Notes under the pieces: model-generated
What the model was told of the DNA's origin: nothing
Databases searched by the model: none
Seen by the model: the letters and a program-made list of their open reading frames with translations, nothing else
Shown here: in pieces, positions 17,281 to 24,501 of the stretch
How the letters are laid out: each line of letters starts with the position of its first letter
Numbering within the stretch: position 1 is the first letter of the stretch
Made by a program: the position numbers and the translations under genes
NCBI RefSeq assembly: GCF_005508865.1
Contig: NZ_SCOM01000005.1
Coordinates: 310,001 to 374,000, forward strand
DNA: 64,000 nt
Direction of reading: 5' to 3'
Source: Pseudomonas sp. F(2018)
Lineage (GTDB): Bacteria; Pseudomonadota; Gammaproteobacteria; Pseudomonadales; Pseudomonadaceae

Positions 17281-19125
17281 TCACTCGTCGAGGAACGAGC
17301 GCAGGTGTTCGCTGCGGGTCGGGTGGCGCAGCTTGCGCAACGCCTTGGCCTCGATCTGACGGATACGCTCACGGGTGACATCGAACTGCTTGCCGACTTC
17401 CTCGAGGGTGTGGTCGGTGTTCATGTCGATGCCGAAGCGCATGCGCAGGACCTTGGCTTCGCGGGCGGTGAGCCCGGCCAGGACTTCGCGGGTGGCTTCC
17501 TTGAGGCTTTCCACGGTAGCCACCTCGATCGGCGACTGCATGGTGGAGTCCTCGATGAAGTCGCCCAGGTGCGAATCTTCGTCGTCACCGATCGGCGTTT
17601 CCATGGAGATCGGCTCTTTGGCGATCTTCAGGACCTTGCGGATCTTGTCCTCGGGCATCTCCATGCGCTCGCCCAGCTCTTCCGGAGTCGGCTCGCGGCC
17701 CATCTCCTGCAGCATCTGGCGGGAGATGCGGTTGAGCTTGTTGATCGTCTCGATCATATGCACCGGGATACGGATGGTGCGCGCCTGGTCGGCGATCGAG
17801 CGGGTGATGGCCTGACGGATCCACCAGGTGGCGTAAGTCGAGAACTTGTAGCCGCGACGGTATTCGAACTTGTCCACCGCCTTCATCAGGCCGATGTTGC
17901 CTTCCTGGATCAGGTCGAGGAACTGCAGGCCGCGGTTGGTGTACTTCTTGGCGATGGAGATCACCAGACGCAGGTTGGCCTCGACCATCTCTTTCTTCGC
18001 CCGGCGAGCTTTCGCTTCGCCGATGGACATGCGGCGGTTGATGTCCTTGATCTCGGCGATCACCAGGCCGGCATCGGCCTCGATGGCAACCATCTTCTCC
18101 TGGCAGCGCTGGATGTCGGCCTGCAGGTTGCCGATGGCTTCGGCGTACTTGGCCTTGCCCTTGGCCAGGCCGGCGGCCCAGTCGGTGGCGACTTCGTTGC
18201 CGGGGAACAGCTTGAGGAAATCGGCACGCGGCATGCGGGCGTCACGCACGCACAGCTGCATGATGGCGCGTTCCTGGCTGCGCACCTGGTCCAGCGAACC
18301 ACGTACGCGCTCGACCAGGGCGTCGAACTGCTTGGGCACCAGCTTGATCGGCATGAACAGCTCGGCCAGGAGCGCCTGCTCCTTCTCCGCCTGCTTGCTG
18401 CCGCGGCCATGCTTCTTCAGGGCCTTGCGGGTCTTCTCCAGCTGCTCGGCAACGGCGCCGAAACGACGGGCGGCTTCTTCCGGGTCCGGACCGCCATCGC
18501 CTTCGTCGTCGGAATCGCTGTCGCCTTCTTCTTCCTCGTCCTCGTCGTCCTTGGCCTCGGCAGTGGCTTCCTTCAGCTCGGGCTCGACTTCCTCGGCCGG
18601 CAGGTTGCCGTCATCCGGGTCGATGTAGCCGCTGAGCACGTCGGAGAGACGGCCGCCTTCGGTGGTGACGCGCTGGTATTCGGCGAGGATGCTGTCGACG
18701 GTGCCCGGGAACAGGGAGATGGCGCCCATGACTTCACGGATGCCTTCCTCGATGCGCTTGGCGATCTCGATCTCGCCTTCGCGGGTCAGCAGCTCCACGG
18801 TGCCCATTTCGCGCATGTACATGCGCACCGGGTCGGTGGTGCGGCCGATGTCGGTCTCTACCGCGGCCAGCGCTGCGGCGGCTTCTTCAGCGGCGGCTTC
18901 GTCGGTGTCGGCTTCGGCCAGCAACAGGGCATCCGCATCCGGGGCGCTCTCGAATACGTTGATCCCCATGTCGTTGATCATGCGGATGATGTCTTCCACC
19001 TGTTCCGGATCGGAAATATCCTCCGGCAGGTGGTCGTTGACCTCCGCGTAAGTCAGGTAGCCCTGCTCACGACCACGGCTGATCAACTCTTTCAAACGAG
19101 ACTGCTGTTGCGCTTTTCCGGACAT
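17281..19125 (-). CDS. rpoD: RNA polymerase primary sigma factor sigma-70
   Basis: 614 residues. Region 1.1 at the N-terminus (SRLKELISRGREQGYLTYAEVNDHL), region 1.2 (DPVRMYMREMGTVELLTREGE), a long non-conserved region with a strongly acidic stretch near residue 195-215, then region 2 (NLRLVISIAKKYTNRGLQFL and TYATWWIRQAITRSIADQ), region 3 and region 4 (EVGKQFDVTRERIRQIEAKA). It directs RNA polymerase to housekeeping promoters. It lies 67 bp after dnaG in the macromolecular-synthesis order, with its own TATAAT in the gap, and ends at a strong terminator. Confidence 0.98.
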   Translation of the reverse strand: MSGKAQQQSRLKELISRGREQGYLTYAEVNDHLPEDISDPEQVEDIIRMINDMGINVFESAPDADALLLAEADTDEAAAEEAAAALAAVETDIGRTTDPVRMYMREMGTVELLTREGEIEIAKRIEEGIREVMGAISLFPGTVDSILAEYQRVTTEGGRLSDVLSGYIDPDDGNLPAEEVEPELKEATAEAKDDEDEEEEGDSDSDDEGDGGPDPEEAARRFGAVAEQLEKTRKALKKHGRGSKQAEKEQALLAELFMPIKLVPKQFDALVERVRGSLDQVRSQERAIMQLCVRDARMPRADFLKLFPGNEVATDWAAGLAKGKAKYAEAIGNLQADIQRCQEKMVAIEADAGLVIAEIKDINRRMSIGEAKARRAKKEMVEANLRLVISIAKKYTNRGLQFLDLIQEGNIGLMKAVDKFEYRRGYKFSTYATWWIRQAITRSIADQARTIRIPVHMIETINKLNRISRQMLQEMGREPTPEELGERMEMPEDKIRKVLKIAKEPISMETPIGDDEDSHLGDFIEDSTMQSPIEVATVESLKEATREVLAGLTAREAKVLRMRFGIDMNTDHTLEEVGKQFDVTRERIRQIEAKALRKLRHPTRSEHLRSFLDE

Positions 19126-19172
19126 AGCACCCTATCCACTGAAGGTCTTGGCGGGCTGAAAATAAGCTGAGC

Positions 19173-19178
19173 ATTATA
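19173..19178 (-). promoter_or_regulatory. candidate -10 element of an internal rpoD promoter
   Basis: A perfect TATAAT reads on the minus strand, about 48 bp before the rpoD start and inside the dnaG-rpoD gap. No good -35 hexamer stands at 16-18 bp, so it may be an activated or weak promoter; an internal rpoD promoter is known in E. coli. Confidence 0.5.
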
Positions 19179-19192
19179 GCCGAGCATTGACC

Positions 19193-21187
19193 TCACGCGC
19201 CAGCTGAGGTCGGGGAGACGGGAGATGCGCTGCGGCTGAGCAGGTCGCGCAGCTGCTCTTTTTCCTCTGCGCTTAGTTCACTTTGACGGGCCTTGCGGAG
19301 CAGTTGTTCCAGGCTGCGCTCACGTTGGCGGCCTACAAGGCTAGTTATAGTGTCGAAAAACTGTTGTTCAAGGTTGTCCGCCGAAATCAGCCATTCCTTT
19401 TCCGCCAGGGCGCGCAGCAGACGGCCCTGTTCGGTGCCGTGCCAGCGGGCGATCAGCTGCAGCGAGCGCAGCTTGGGGTTCTTCTGCAGGGTGCCGACCA
19501 GGGCGACCAGCAACTGGGCATAGGTGTCGTCTTCGTGGGCGAAGTGACTGACGTCCTCGACCTTCTGGGCCAGCTGCGGATGGTGCAGCAGGGTGCGCAG
19601 GGCGGTCAGGGTCGGCGTCTCCACATGCACCGGTTTGCGTGGCGGGGCGTTATCGCGAGAGCCTTTCTTCCAGTCGCCACCCTTTTTCCACTCGCCGTCC
19701 TTCTTCCAGGCCTTGCCCTCGCCTTTCTGCCAGGGTTTCTTCTGCTCATAGGCCTCGGCCGGTGGCTCGATATGGTTGGCGTAGTCGGCGATGTCGCCGT
19801 ATTCCGGCTGGGCGTCGTAGTAGTTTCCGTGGTCCGCCGGCGGCTCGTGGCTGCTGGCGGCTGTCGCAGGGGCGGGTGGCGCGCTCTGGGCGACCTGGCT
19901 GAGCATCTCGCCTGAGAGGCCGGTGATCTCGCTCAGACGCTGGCGCATCAGTGCGCGCAGGTGGTTGCCGGGTATCTTGTCGATCAGCGGTGCGGCCAGG
20001 GTGACCAGGTGCGCCTTGCCTTCCAGCGAGCGCGGATCGGCTTCCTCGGACAGCTGCTGGAAGAAGTAGTCGGCCAGCGGCTGGGCGTGCTGGTTGATGC
20101 GCGCGCGGAATGCGTCGGTGCCTTCGCTGCGCACCAGGGTGTCCGGGTCCTCGCCCTCGGGCAGGAACAGGAAGCGCGCGCGGCGGCCGTCCTGCAGGTT
20201 CGGCAGGGTGGCTTCCAGGGCGCGCCAGGCGGCCTTGCGCCCGGCGCCGTCGCCGTCGAAGCAGAACAGCACGCTGGGCACCAGGCGGAACAGGCGCTTG
20301 AGGTGCTCCTCGCTGGTCGCCGTGCCGAGGGTTGCCACCGCGTTGCGCAGGCCTTGCTGGGCCAGGGCGATGACGTCCATGTAGCCCTCGACCACCATGA
20401 CCTCGTCGAGATCGCGATTGCTCTTGCGCGCCTCGTACAGGCCGTAGAGTTCCTGGCCCTTGTGGAATACCGGGGTCTCGGGGGAGTTCAGGTATTTCGG
20501 CTTGTCGTCGCCGAGTACGCGGCCGCCGAAGGCGATGATGCGCCCGCGGCTGTCACGTATGGGGAACATCACCCGGTCGCGGAAGCGGTCGTAGCGCTTG
20601 CCGCTCTCGGCGTTCTCGATCAGCAGGCCGGCGTCGATCATTGCCTTCTGCTGCAGGCTGTCGCCGCCCAGGTGCTTGAGCAGGTTGTCCCAGCCGGGCG
20701 GGGCGAAGCCGAGGCCGAAGTCGCGGGCGATCTCGCCGGTCAGGCCGCGGCCCTTGAGGTACTCCACCGCCGACTTGCGCGTCGGATGGCTCTTCAGGGC
20801 CTGGCGGTAGTAGTCGGCGGCGGCGGTCAGCAGCGGGTAGAGCGGCGAGTCGGTGGGCTGGCGCGGCGTGCGGCCGCGGCCGCCTTCCTCGCGCGGGATG
20901 TCCATGCCGGCGCGTTTGGCCAGATCCTCGACTGCCTGGAGGAAGTCCAGACTGTCGTGGTCCATGACGAAGCCGAGGGCGTTGCCGCCAGCGCCGCAAC
21001 CGAAGCAGTAGTAGAACTGCTTGTCCGGGCTGACGCTGAAGGAGGGGGTCTTCTCCTTGTGGAATGGGCAGCAGGCCGTGTAGTTCTTGCCGGCCTTCTT
21101 CAGCTGGATGCGCGAGCTCACCACCTCGACAATGTCGGTGCGGTTGAGCAGGTCATCAATGAAGGATTGCGGAATCAGGCCGGCCAT
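19193..21187 (-). CDS. dnaG: DNA primase
   Basis: 664 residues. The N-terminal zinc-binding domain has CPFH and CFGCG (about 40-65). The TOPRIM catalytic core follows with VVEGYMDVIAL and LFCFDGDGAGRKA, whose acidic residues bind metal. A Lys/Trp-rich low-complexity linker (about 480-515) leads to the C-terminal helicase-binding domain. It makes RNA primers at the replication fork. It lies between rpsU and rpoD as usual, but the 169-bp gap to rpsU contains two terminator-like hairpins. The ribosome site before the ATG is weak, in keeping with the low primase levels known for this operon. Confidence 0.97.
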   Translation of the reverse strand: MAGLIPQSFIDDLLNRTDIVEVVSSRIQLKKAGKNYTACCPFHKEKTPSFSVSPDKQFYYCFGCGAGGNALGFVMDHDSLDFLQAVEDLAKRAGMDIPREEGGRGRTPRQPTDSPLYPLLTAAADYYRQALKSHPTRKSAVEYLKGRGLTGEIARDFGLGFAPPGWDNLLKHLGGDSLQQKAMIDAGLLIENAESGKRYDRFRDRVMFPIRDSRGRIIAFGGRVLGDDKPKYLNSPETPVFHKGQELYGLYEARKSNRDLDEVMVVEGYMDVIALAQQGLRNAVATLGTATSEEHLKRLFRLVPSVLFCFDGDGAGRKAAWRALEATLPNLQDGRRARFLFLPEGEDPDTLVRSEGTDAFRARINQHAQPLADYFFQQLSEEADPRSLEGKAHLVTLAAPLIDKIPGNHLRALMRQRLSEITGLSGEMLSQVAQSAPPAPATAASSHEPPADHGNYYDAQPEYGDIADYANHIEPPAEAYEQKKPWQKGEGKAWKKDGEWKKGGDWKKGSRDNAPPRKPVHVETPTLTALRTLLHHPQLAQKVEDVSHFAHEDDTYAQLLVALVGTLQKNPKLRSLQLIARWHGTEQGRLLRALAEKEWLISADNLEQQFFDTITSLVGRQRERSLEQLLRKARQSELSAEEKEQLRDLLSRSASPVSPTSAGA

Positions 21188-21229
21188 GGAGTCGTCAGCG
21201 TGCGGTTGCCGAAGGCGGGAGCATAAACG

Positions 21230-21267
21230 AAAAAACTCCGGTCATTCGCCGGTCGGCGAAGCGGAGT
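21230..21267 (-). terminator. terminator-like hairpin just upstream of dnaG
   Basis: Read on the minus strand, an outer stem ACTCCG/CGGAGT (21235-21240 with 21262-21267) encloses an inner stem TTCGCC/GGCGAA and is followed by six T. It sits about 45 bp before the dnaG start, so it should limit read-through from rpsU. Confidence 0.7.
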
Positions 21268-21303
21268 CGATGGAGCTTGAGGCGAGCTGCAGCCTGAAAA
21301 TGC

Positions 21304-21326
21304 AAAGCCCGGCATAAGCCGGGCAT
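21304..21326 (-). terminator. terminator-like hairpin after rpsU
   Basis: A 7-bp perfect stem GCCCGGC/GCCGGGC with loop TTAT on the minus strand (21307-21324) starts 33 bp after the rpsU stop and is followed by TTTGCATTTT. The short T tract suggests partial termination, like the rpsU-dnaG terminator of E. coli. Confidence 0.65.
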
Positions 21327-21356
21327 TGCGGAAGCCTTAGCGGCGCGACTGATAAC

Positions 21357-21572
21357 TCAGTACAGACGCTCGCGGCGACGCTGCTCGCGCTGCACTTTCT
21401 TGGCATGGCGCTTAACAGCGGCAGCGGCTTTGCGCTTACGCTCGGTGGTGGGCTTCTCGTAGAACTCGCGGCTACGAACTTCGGCCAGGACACCGGCCTT
21501 CTCGCAGGAGCGCTTGAAACGACGCAGAGCTACGTCGAAGGGTTCGTTCTCTTTAACTTTGACGGCTGGCAT
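21357..21572 (-). CDS. rpsU: 30S ribosomal protein bS21
   Basis: 71 residues beginning MPAVKVKENEPFDVALRRFK and ending in a very basic tail (KRHAKKVQREQRRRERLY), the standard bS21. It helps the 30S subunit engage mRNA near the anti-Shine-Dalgarno region. It is the first gene of the rpsU-dnaG-rpoD group. A sigma-70 promoter (TTGCAT, 17 bp, TATAAT-like TAATAT) is visible upstream. In P. aeruginosa PAO1 a GatB/YqeY gene, as I recall, lies between rpsU and dnaG; here there is no room for it. Confidence 0.98.
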   Translation of the reverse strand: MPAVKVKENEPFDVALRRFKRSCEKAGVLAEVRSREFYEKPTTERKRKAAAAVKRHAKKVQREQRRRERLY

Positions 21573-21656
21573 CCAGGTCGTACCTTCACTGTTTTACCGA
21601 ATGGACGACGCGATCCGGCTAGGGCACGGGAATACGTCGGTTTTCAAGGGTTGCGG

Positions 21657-21685
21657 ATATTAACGCCTCGCGCCGTGGAATGCAA
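21657..21685 (-). promoter_or_regulatory. sigma-70 promoter of rpsU
   Basis: On the minus strand TTGCAT (21680-21685) and TAATAT (21657-21662) are separated by exactly 17 bp, and the -10 lies about 85 bp before the rpsU start. Four of six bases match consensus in the -35 and five of six in the -10. Confidence 0.65.
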
Positions 21686-21776
21686 AGCCTCTGATCGAAA
21701 AGCGCTGGCCGGTGCCGGGGGCGGCGATTATCATGCGCGCCTCCTTATTTAGCCCAGTTTTTGAAGGTTCGAACCC

Positions 21777-22802
21777 ATGCTAGTGCTGGGACTGGAAACC
21801 TCCTGCGACGAAACCGGCGTCGCCCTCTACGACAGCGAGCGCGGCCTGCTGGCCGAGGCGCTGTTCAGCCAGATCGACCTGCATCGCGTCTATGGTGGCG
21901 TGGTGCCGGAGCTGGCCTCGCGCGACCACGTCAAACGCATGCTGCCGCTGATTCGCCAGGTGCTGGGCGAGGCGGGCGTCGAGGCCACGCAGATCGAGGC
22001 CATCGCCTATACCTCCGGCCCCGGTCTGGTCGGGGCGCTGCTGGTGGGCGCCTCCTGTGCCCAGGCCCTGGCGTTCGCCTGGGGCATTCCGGCGGTGGGC
22101 GTGCACCATATGGAAGGTCATCTGCTGGCGCCGATGCTGGAAGAGCAGCCGCCGGCGTTTCCGTTCGTCGCCTTGCTCGTCTCCGGTGGGCATACCCAGC
22201 TGGTGCGGGTCGATGGCATCGGTCGCTATCAGCTGCTCGGGGAGTCGGTGGACGACGCCGCCGGCGAGGCCTTCGACAAGACCGCCAAGCTGATGGGCCT
22301 GAATTATCCGGGCGGTCCGGAAATCGCCCGTCTGGCGGAAAGCGGCACGCCGGGGCGTTTCACCTTCCCGCGGCCGATGACCGACCGGCCCGGCCTGGAC
22401 TTCAGCTTCAGCGGCCTGAAGACCTTCACCCTCAACACCTGGCAGCAGTGCCGCGACGCCGGCGATGCCAGCGAGCAGACCCGCGCCGATGTGTCCCTGG
22501 CGTTCCAGGAAGCGGTGGTCGATACGCTGACCATCAAGTGCAAGCGCGCGCTCAAGCAGACCGGGCTGAACAGCCTGGTGATCGCCGGCGGCGTGAGTGC
22601 CAACCAGGCCCTGCGCAGGTCCCTGGAACACATGCTGGCCGGACTGAAGGGCAAGGTGTTCTACGCCCGTCCGCGCTTCTGCACCGACAATGGCGCGATG
22701 ATCGCCTATGCCGGCTGCCAGCGCCTGCTGGCCGGCCAGCACGAGGGGCCGGAGATCAAGGTGCAGGCACGTTGGCCGATGGAGCACCTGCCGGCCATAT
22801 GA
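21777..22802 (+). CDS. tsaD: tRNA N6-adenosine threonylcarbamoyltransferase TsaD
   Basis: 341 residues of the ASKHA fold. LGLETSCDETGVALYD starts the nucleotide site, HHMEGH (about 111-116) holds the two metal-binding His, and SGGHTQL, VDDAAGEAFDKTAKL and IAGGVSANQALR are the other family motifs. With TsaB, TsaC and TsaE it transfers threonylcarbamoyl to A37 of ANN-decoding tRNAs. It is divergent from rpsU, as in many gammaproteobacteria. GAAGG lies shortly upstream of the ATG. Its 3' end is followed by the long repeat hairpin that separates it from convergent plsY. Confidence 0.98.
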   Translation: MLVLGLETSCDETGVALYDSERGLLAEALFSQIDLHRVYGGVVPELASRDHVKRMLPLIRQVLGEAGVEATQIEAIAYTSGPGLVGALLVGASCAQALAFAWGIPAVGVHHMEGHLLAPMLEEQPPAFPFVALLVSGGHTQLVRVDGIGRYQLLGESVDDAAGEAFDKTAKLMGLNYPGGPEIARLAESGTPGRFTFPRPMTDRPGLDFSFSGLKTFTLNTWQQCRDAGDASEQTRADVSLAFQEAVVDTLTIKCKRALKQTGLNSLVIAGGVSANQALRRSLEHMLAGLKGKVFYARPRFCTDNGAMIAYAGCQRLLAGQHEGPEIKVQARWPMEHLPAI

Positions 22803-22833
22803 GCCGATAAATTAGCAAGAGTCTGCTCCGGTG

Positions 22834-22954
22834 CTGGCGAGCTAGAGCGGAACAAGGCAAAAGTCGCCGAGGAAGCGCAGTTTACGTGGGTAAATGAGCA
22901 TTCCGAGACGCCGCGTCCCGGGCGGCTTTTAACGCAGTTCAGCCGACGCGCAGC
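22834..22954. repeat. intergenic hairpin repeat, copy A
   Basis: 121-bp element sharing its two ends (CTGGCGAGCTAGAGCG and CGACGCGCAGC) and its centre (TTTAC-loop-GTAAATGAGCAT) with copy B at 56731-56838. Arms AAAAGTCGCC (22859-22868) and GGCGGCTTTT (22921-22930) pair with one G-T wobble, and TTTAC/GTAAA closes the tip. Flanking bases extend the dyad outward: AAGAGTCTGCTCCGG from 22817 pairs imperfectly with a segment ending at 22974, within the plsY stop codon. It lies between the convergent tsaD and plsY genes. Confidence 0.8.
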
Positions 22955-22972
22955 CAGTACCAGAGCGGGCTC

Positions 22973-23542
22973 TTAGAAATGCCGTTCGCGTCCGGCCATG
23001 AGGTCGCGTAGATTGCCGCGATGGCGCCAGACGATCAGCCCGGTCAGCACGCACATCGGCAGCAGCGCTGCCGGTTGCTGCCAAGCCAGCAGGGGCAGGG
23101 TCAGCGGCGTGGCGATCAGCGAGGCCAGCGAGCTGGTGCGGGTGAGATAGAAGGTCAGCGCCCAGGCGGCGAGGGCCAGCAGGGCGGCCGGCGGATACAG
23201 GCCGAGCAGCATGCCGGCGGCGGTGGCCACGCCCTTGCCGCCCTTGAAGCGGAAGTACAGCGGGTAGAGGTGGCCGACCACGGCGGCCAGGCCGATCCAG
23301 GCCTGTTGCTGGATGTCGAGGCCGAGCAGGTAGGCGACCAGCACCGGCAGCAGGCCCTTGAGCAGATCGCCGAGCAGCGTGAGTACGGCCAGTTTCTTGC
23401 CGGCCACCCGCAGCATGTTGGTGGCGCCGGGGTTGCCCGAGCCGCTGGCGCGTGGGTCCGGCCCGCCGCTCAGGCGGCTGAGCAGGATGGCGAAGGACAG
23501 CGAGCCGAGCAGATAGGCGAGCAGTGCCAGCAGCCAGAGCAT
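22973..23542 (-). CDS. plsY: acyl-phosphate:glycerol-3-phosphate acyltransferase PlsY
   Basis: 189 residues from the ATG at 23540-23542 (MLWLLALLAYLLGSLSFAIL), the length I recall for P. aeruginosa PlsY; an ATG three codons earlier is possible. Five or more membrane helices are visible. The three catalytic loop motifs are present: GSGNPGATNMLR, FKGGKGVATAAG and the late LIVWRHRGNLRDL. It makes lysophosphatidic acid from acyl phosphate at the inner membrane. It is divergent from folB, and its stop codon touches the end of the repeat hairpin. Confidence 0.95.
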   Translation of the reverse strand: MLWLLALLAYLLGSLSFAILLSRLSGGPDPRASGSGNPGATNMLRVAGKKLAVLTLLGDLLKGLLPVLVAYLLGLDIQQQAWIGLAAVVGHLYPLYFRFKGGKGVATAAGMLLGLYPPAALLALAAWALTFYLTRTSSLASLIATPLTLPLLAWQQPAALLPMCVLTGLIVWRHRGNLRDLMAGRERHF

Positions 23543-23617
23543 GGTATCCATTCCGGGGCGAGGGAGCCCCGATTCTAGCGGCGGGACAAGGGTCTTGTCG
23601 TGCAGCGGAGACGAGGT

Positions 23618-23971
23618 TTGGACAAGGTTTTCATCGAAGGTCTGGAAGTCGACACCCTGATCGGGGCCTACGACTGGGAGCGCGGCATTCGCCAATGCCT
23701 GCTGCTGGACCTGACGTTCGCCTGGGATATTCGCCCGGCCGCCTCCACCGACGATCTGAGCAAGGCCCTCGACTACGCCGCGGTCCACCAGCATGTGCAG
23801 GCGTTCGCCGCTACCGCCCAGTTCGAACTGGTGGAGACCTTCGCCGAGCGCCTGGCCGAGAGCCTGTTGGCGCAGTTCGGCTCGCCCTGGCTGCGCCTCA
23901 AGGTGACCAAGCCCGGCGCCAACCCCGCCGCCCGCGCGGTGGGCGTGGAAATCGAGCGTAGCCGCGCATGA
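23618..23971 (+). CDS. folB: dihydroneopterin aldolase FolB (TTG start)
   Basis: 117 residues if read from TTG at 23618, which is preceded by GGAG at 7-base spacing and gives (M)DKVFIEGLEVDTLIGAYDWE, the normal N-terminus. A GTG at 23600 would add six residues before the conserved start and has no better site. Family motifs GLEVDTLIGAYDWERG and LVETFAERLAE (catalytic Glu and Tyr region) are present. It converts dihydroneopterin to hydroxymethyl-dihydropterin in folate synthesis. Its TGA overlaps the folK ATG (ATGA), so the two consecutive pathway steps are coupled. Confidence 0.93.
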   Translation: MDKVFIEGLEVDTLIGAYDWERGIRQCLLLDLTFAWDIRPAASTDDLSKALDYAAVHQHVQAFAATAQFELVETFAERLAESLLAQFGSPWLRLKVTKPGANPAARAVGVEIERSRA

Positions 23972-24501
23972 CTCAAGTCTTTCTGGGCCTCGGCAGCAAC
24001 ATCGATCGCGAGCGCCTGCTCACGGCCGGACTGGATGCCCTGAGCGAGCTGCTCGGCGAACTACGCTGCTCGCCGGTGTTCGAGAGTCGCCCGGTGGGGA
24101 TCAAGAGCGGCAACTTCTACAACCTGGTGGTCAGCGCGAACACCGACTTGCCGCTGCACGAGCTGGATCGCCGGCTCAAGTTCATCGAGGCCGACAACGG
24201 TCGCTATGCCCCCGAGCGCAAGGGGCTGCCGCTGGACATCGACGTGCTGCTGTACGACGGCCTGGCGGGCAACTTCGACGGCCTGATACTGCCGCGGGCG
24301 GAGATCCTGAAGAACGCCTTCGTGCTCTGGCCGCTGGCCCTGCTGGCGCCGCAGGAAATTCATCCCGTGGTTGGCCGGCCGCTGGTCGAGCTGTGGGGCG
24401 AGGCGCAGATCGACCAGCAGCTATGGCCGGTGTCCTTCCGGTGGCGTGGCGCCGAGCTGACCCCGGCCGCGTTGATTCGAGCCAATCCCGCGCCGATTTA
24501 A
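23968..24501 (+). CDS. folK: hydroxymethyl-dihydropterin pyrophosphokinase FolK
   Basis: 177 residues. FLGLGSNIDRE at the N-terminus, ESRPVG, FYNLVV and LPLDIDVLLYDG (metal-binding Asp pair) are the HPPK motifs. It transfers pyrophosphate from ATP to the pterin made by FolB. The C-terminal 30 residues extend past the core. The start overlaps folB by 4 bp. Its TAA shares a TTAA tetranucleotide with the stop of convergent cca, so the genes overlap by 4 bp. Confidence 0.95.
   Translation: MTQVFLGLGSNIDRERLLTAGLDALSELLGELRCSPVFESRPVGIKSGNFYNLVVSANTDLPLHELDRRLKFIEADNGRYAPERKGLPLDIDVLLYDGLAGNFDGLILPRAEILKNAFVLWPLALLAPQEIHPVVGRPLVELWGEAQIDQQLWPVSFRWRGAELTPAALIRANPAPI

Noticed and set aside
17305..19170. 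621-residue plus-strand frame opposite rpoD
   Set aside because: RpoD is unmistakable; the antisense frame is a composition artefact.
19126..19192. Heat-shock (sigma-32) promoter before rpoD
   Set aside because: The gap has TATAAT but no CTTGAA/CCCCAT-type pair, so only a sigma-70 -10 candidate is reported.
22834..22954. Reading the repeat as an integron attC site
   Set aside because: Folded arms and TTTAAC-like ends looked suggestive, but the consensus core sites GTTRRRY/RYYYAAC are not in the right places and neither copy flanks a gene cassette.
22817..22974. Copy A as an ordinary rho-independent terminator for tsaD or plsY
   Set aside because: The stem is far longer than a terminator, lacks a terminal T run on either strand and recurs elsewhere next to a standard terminator.
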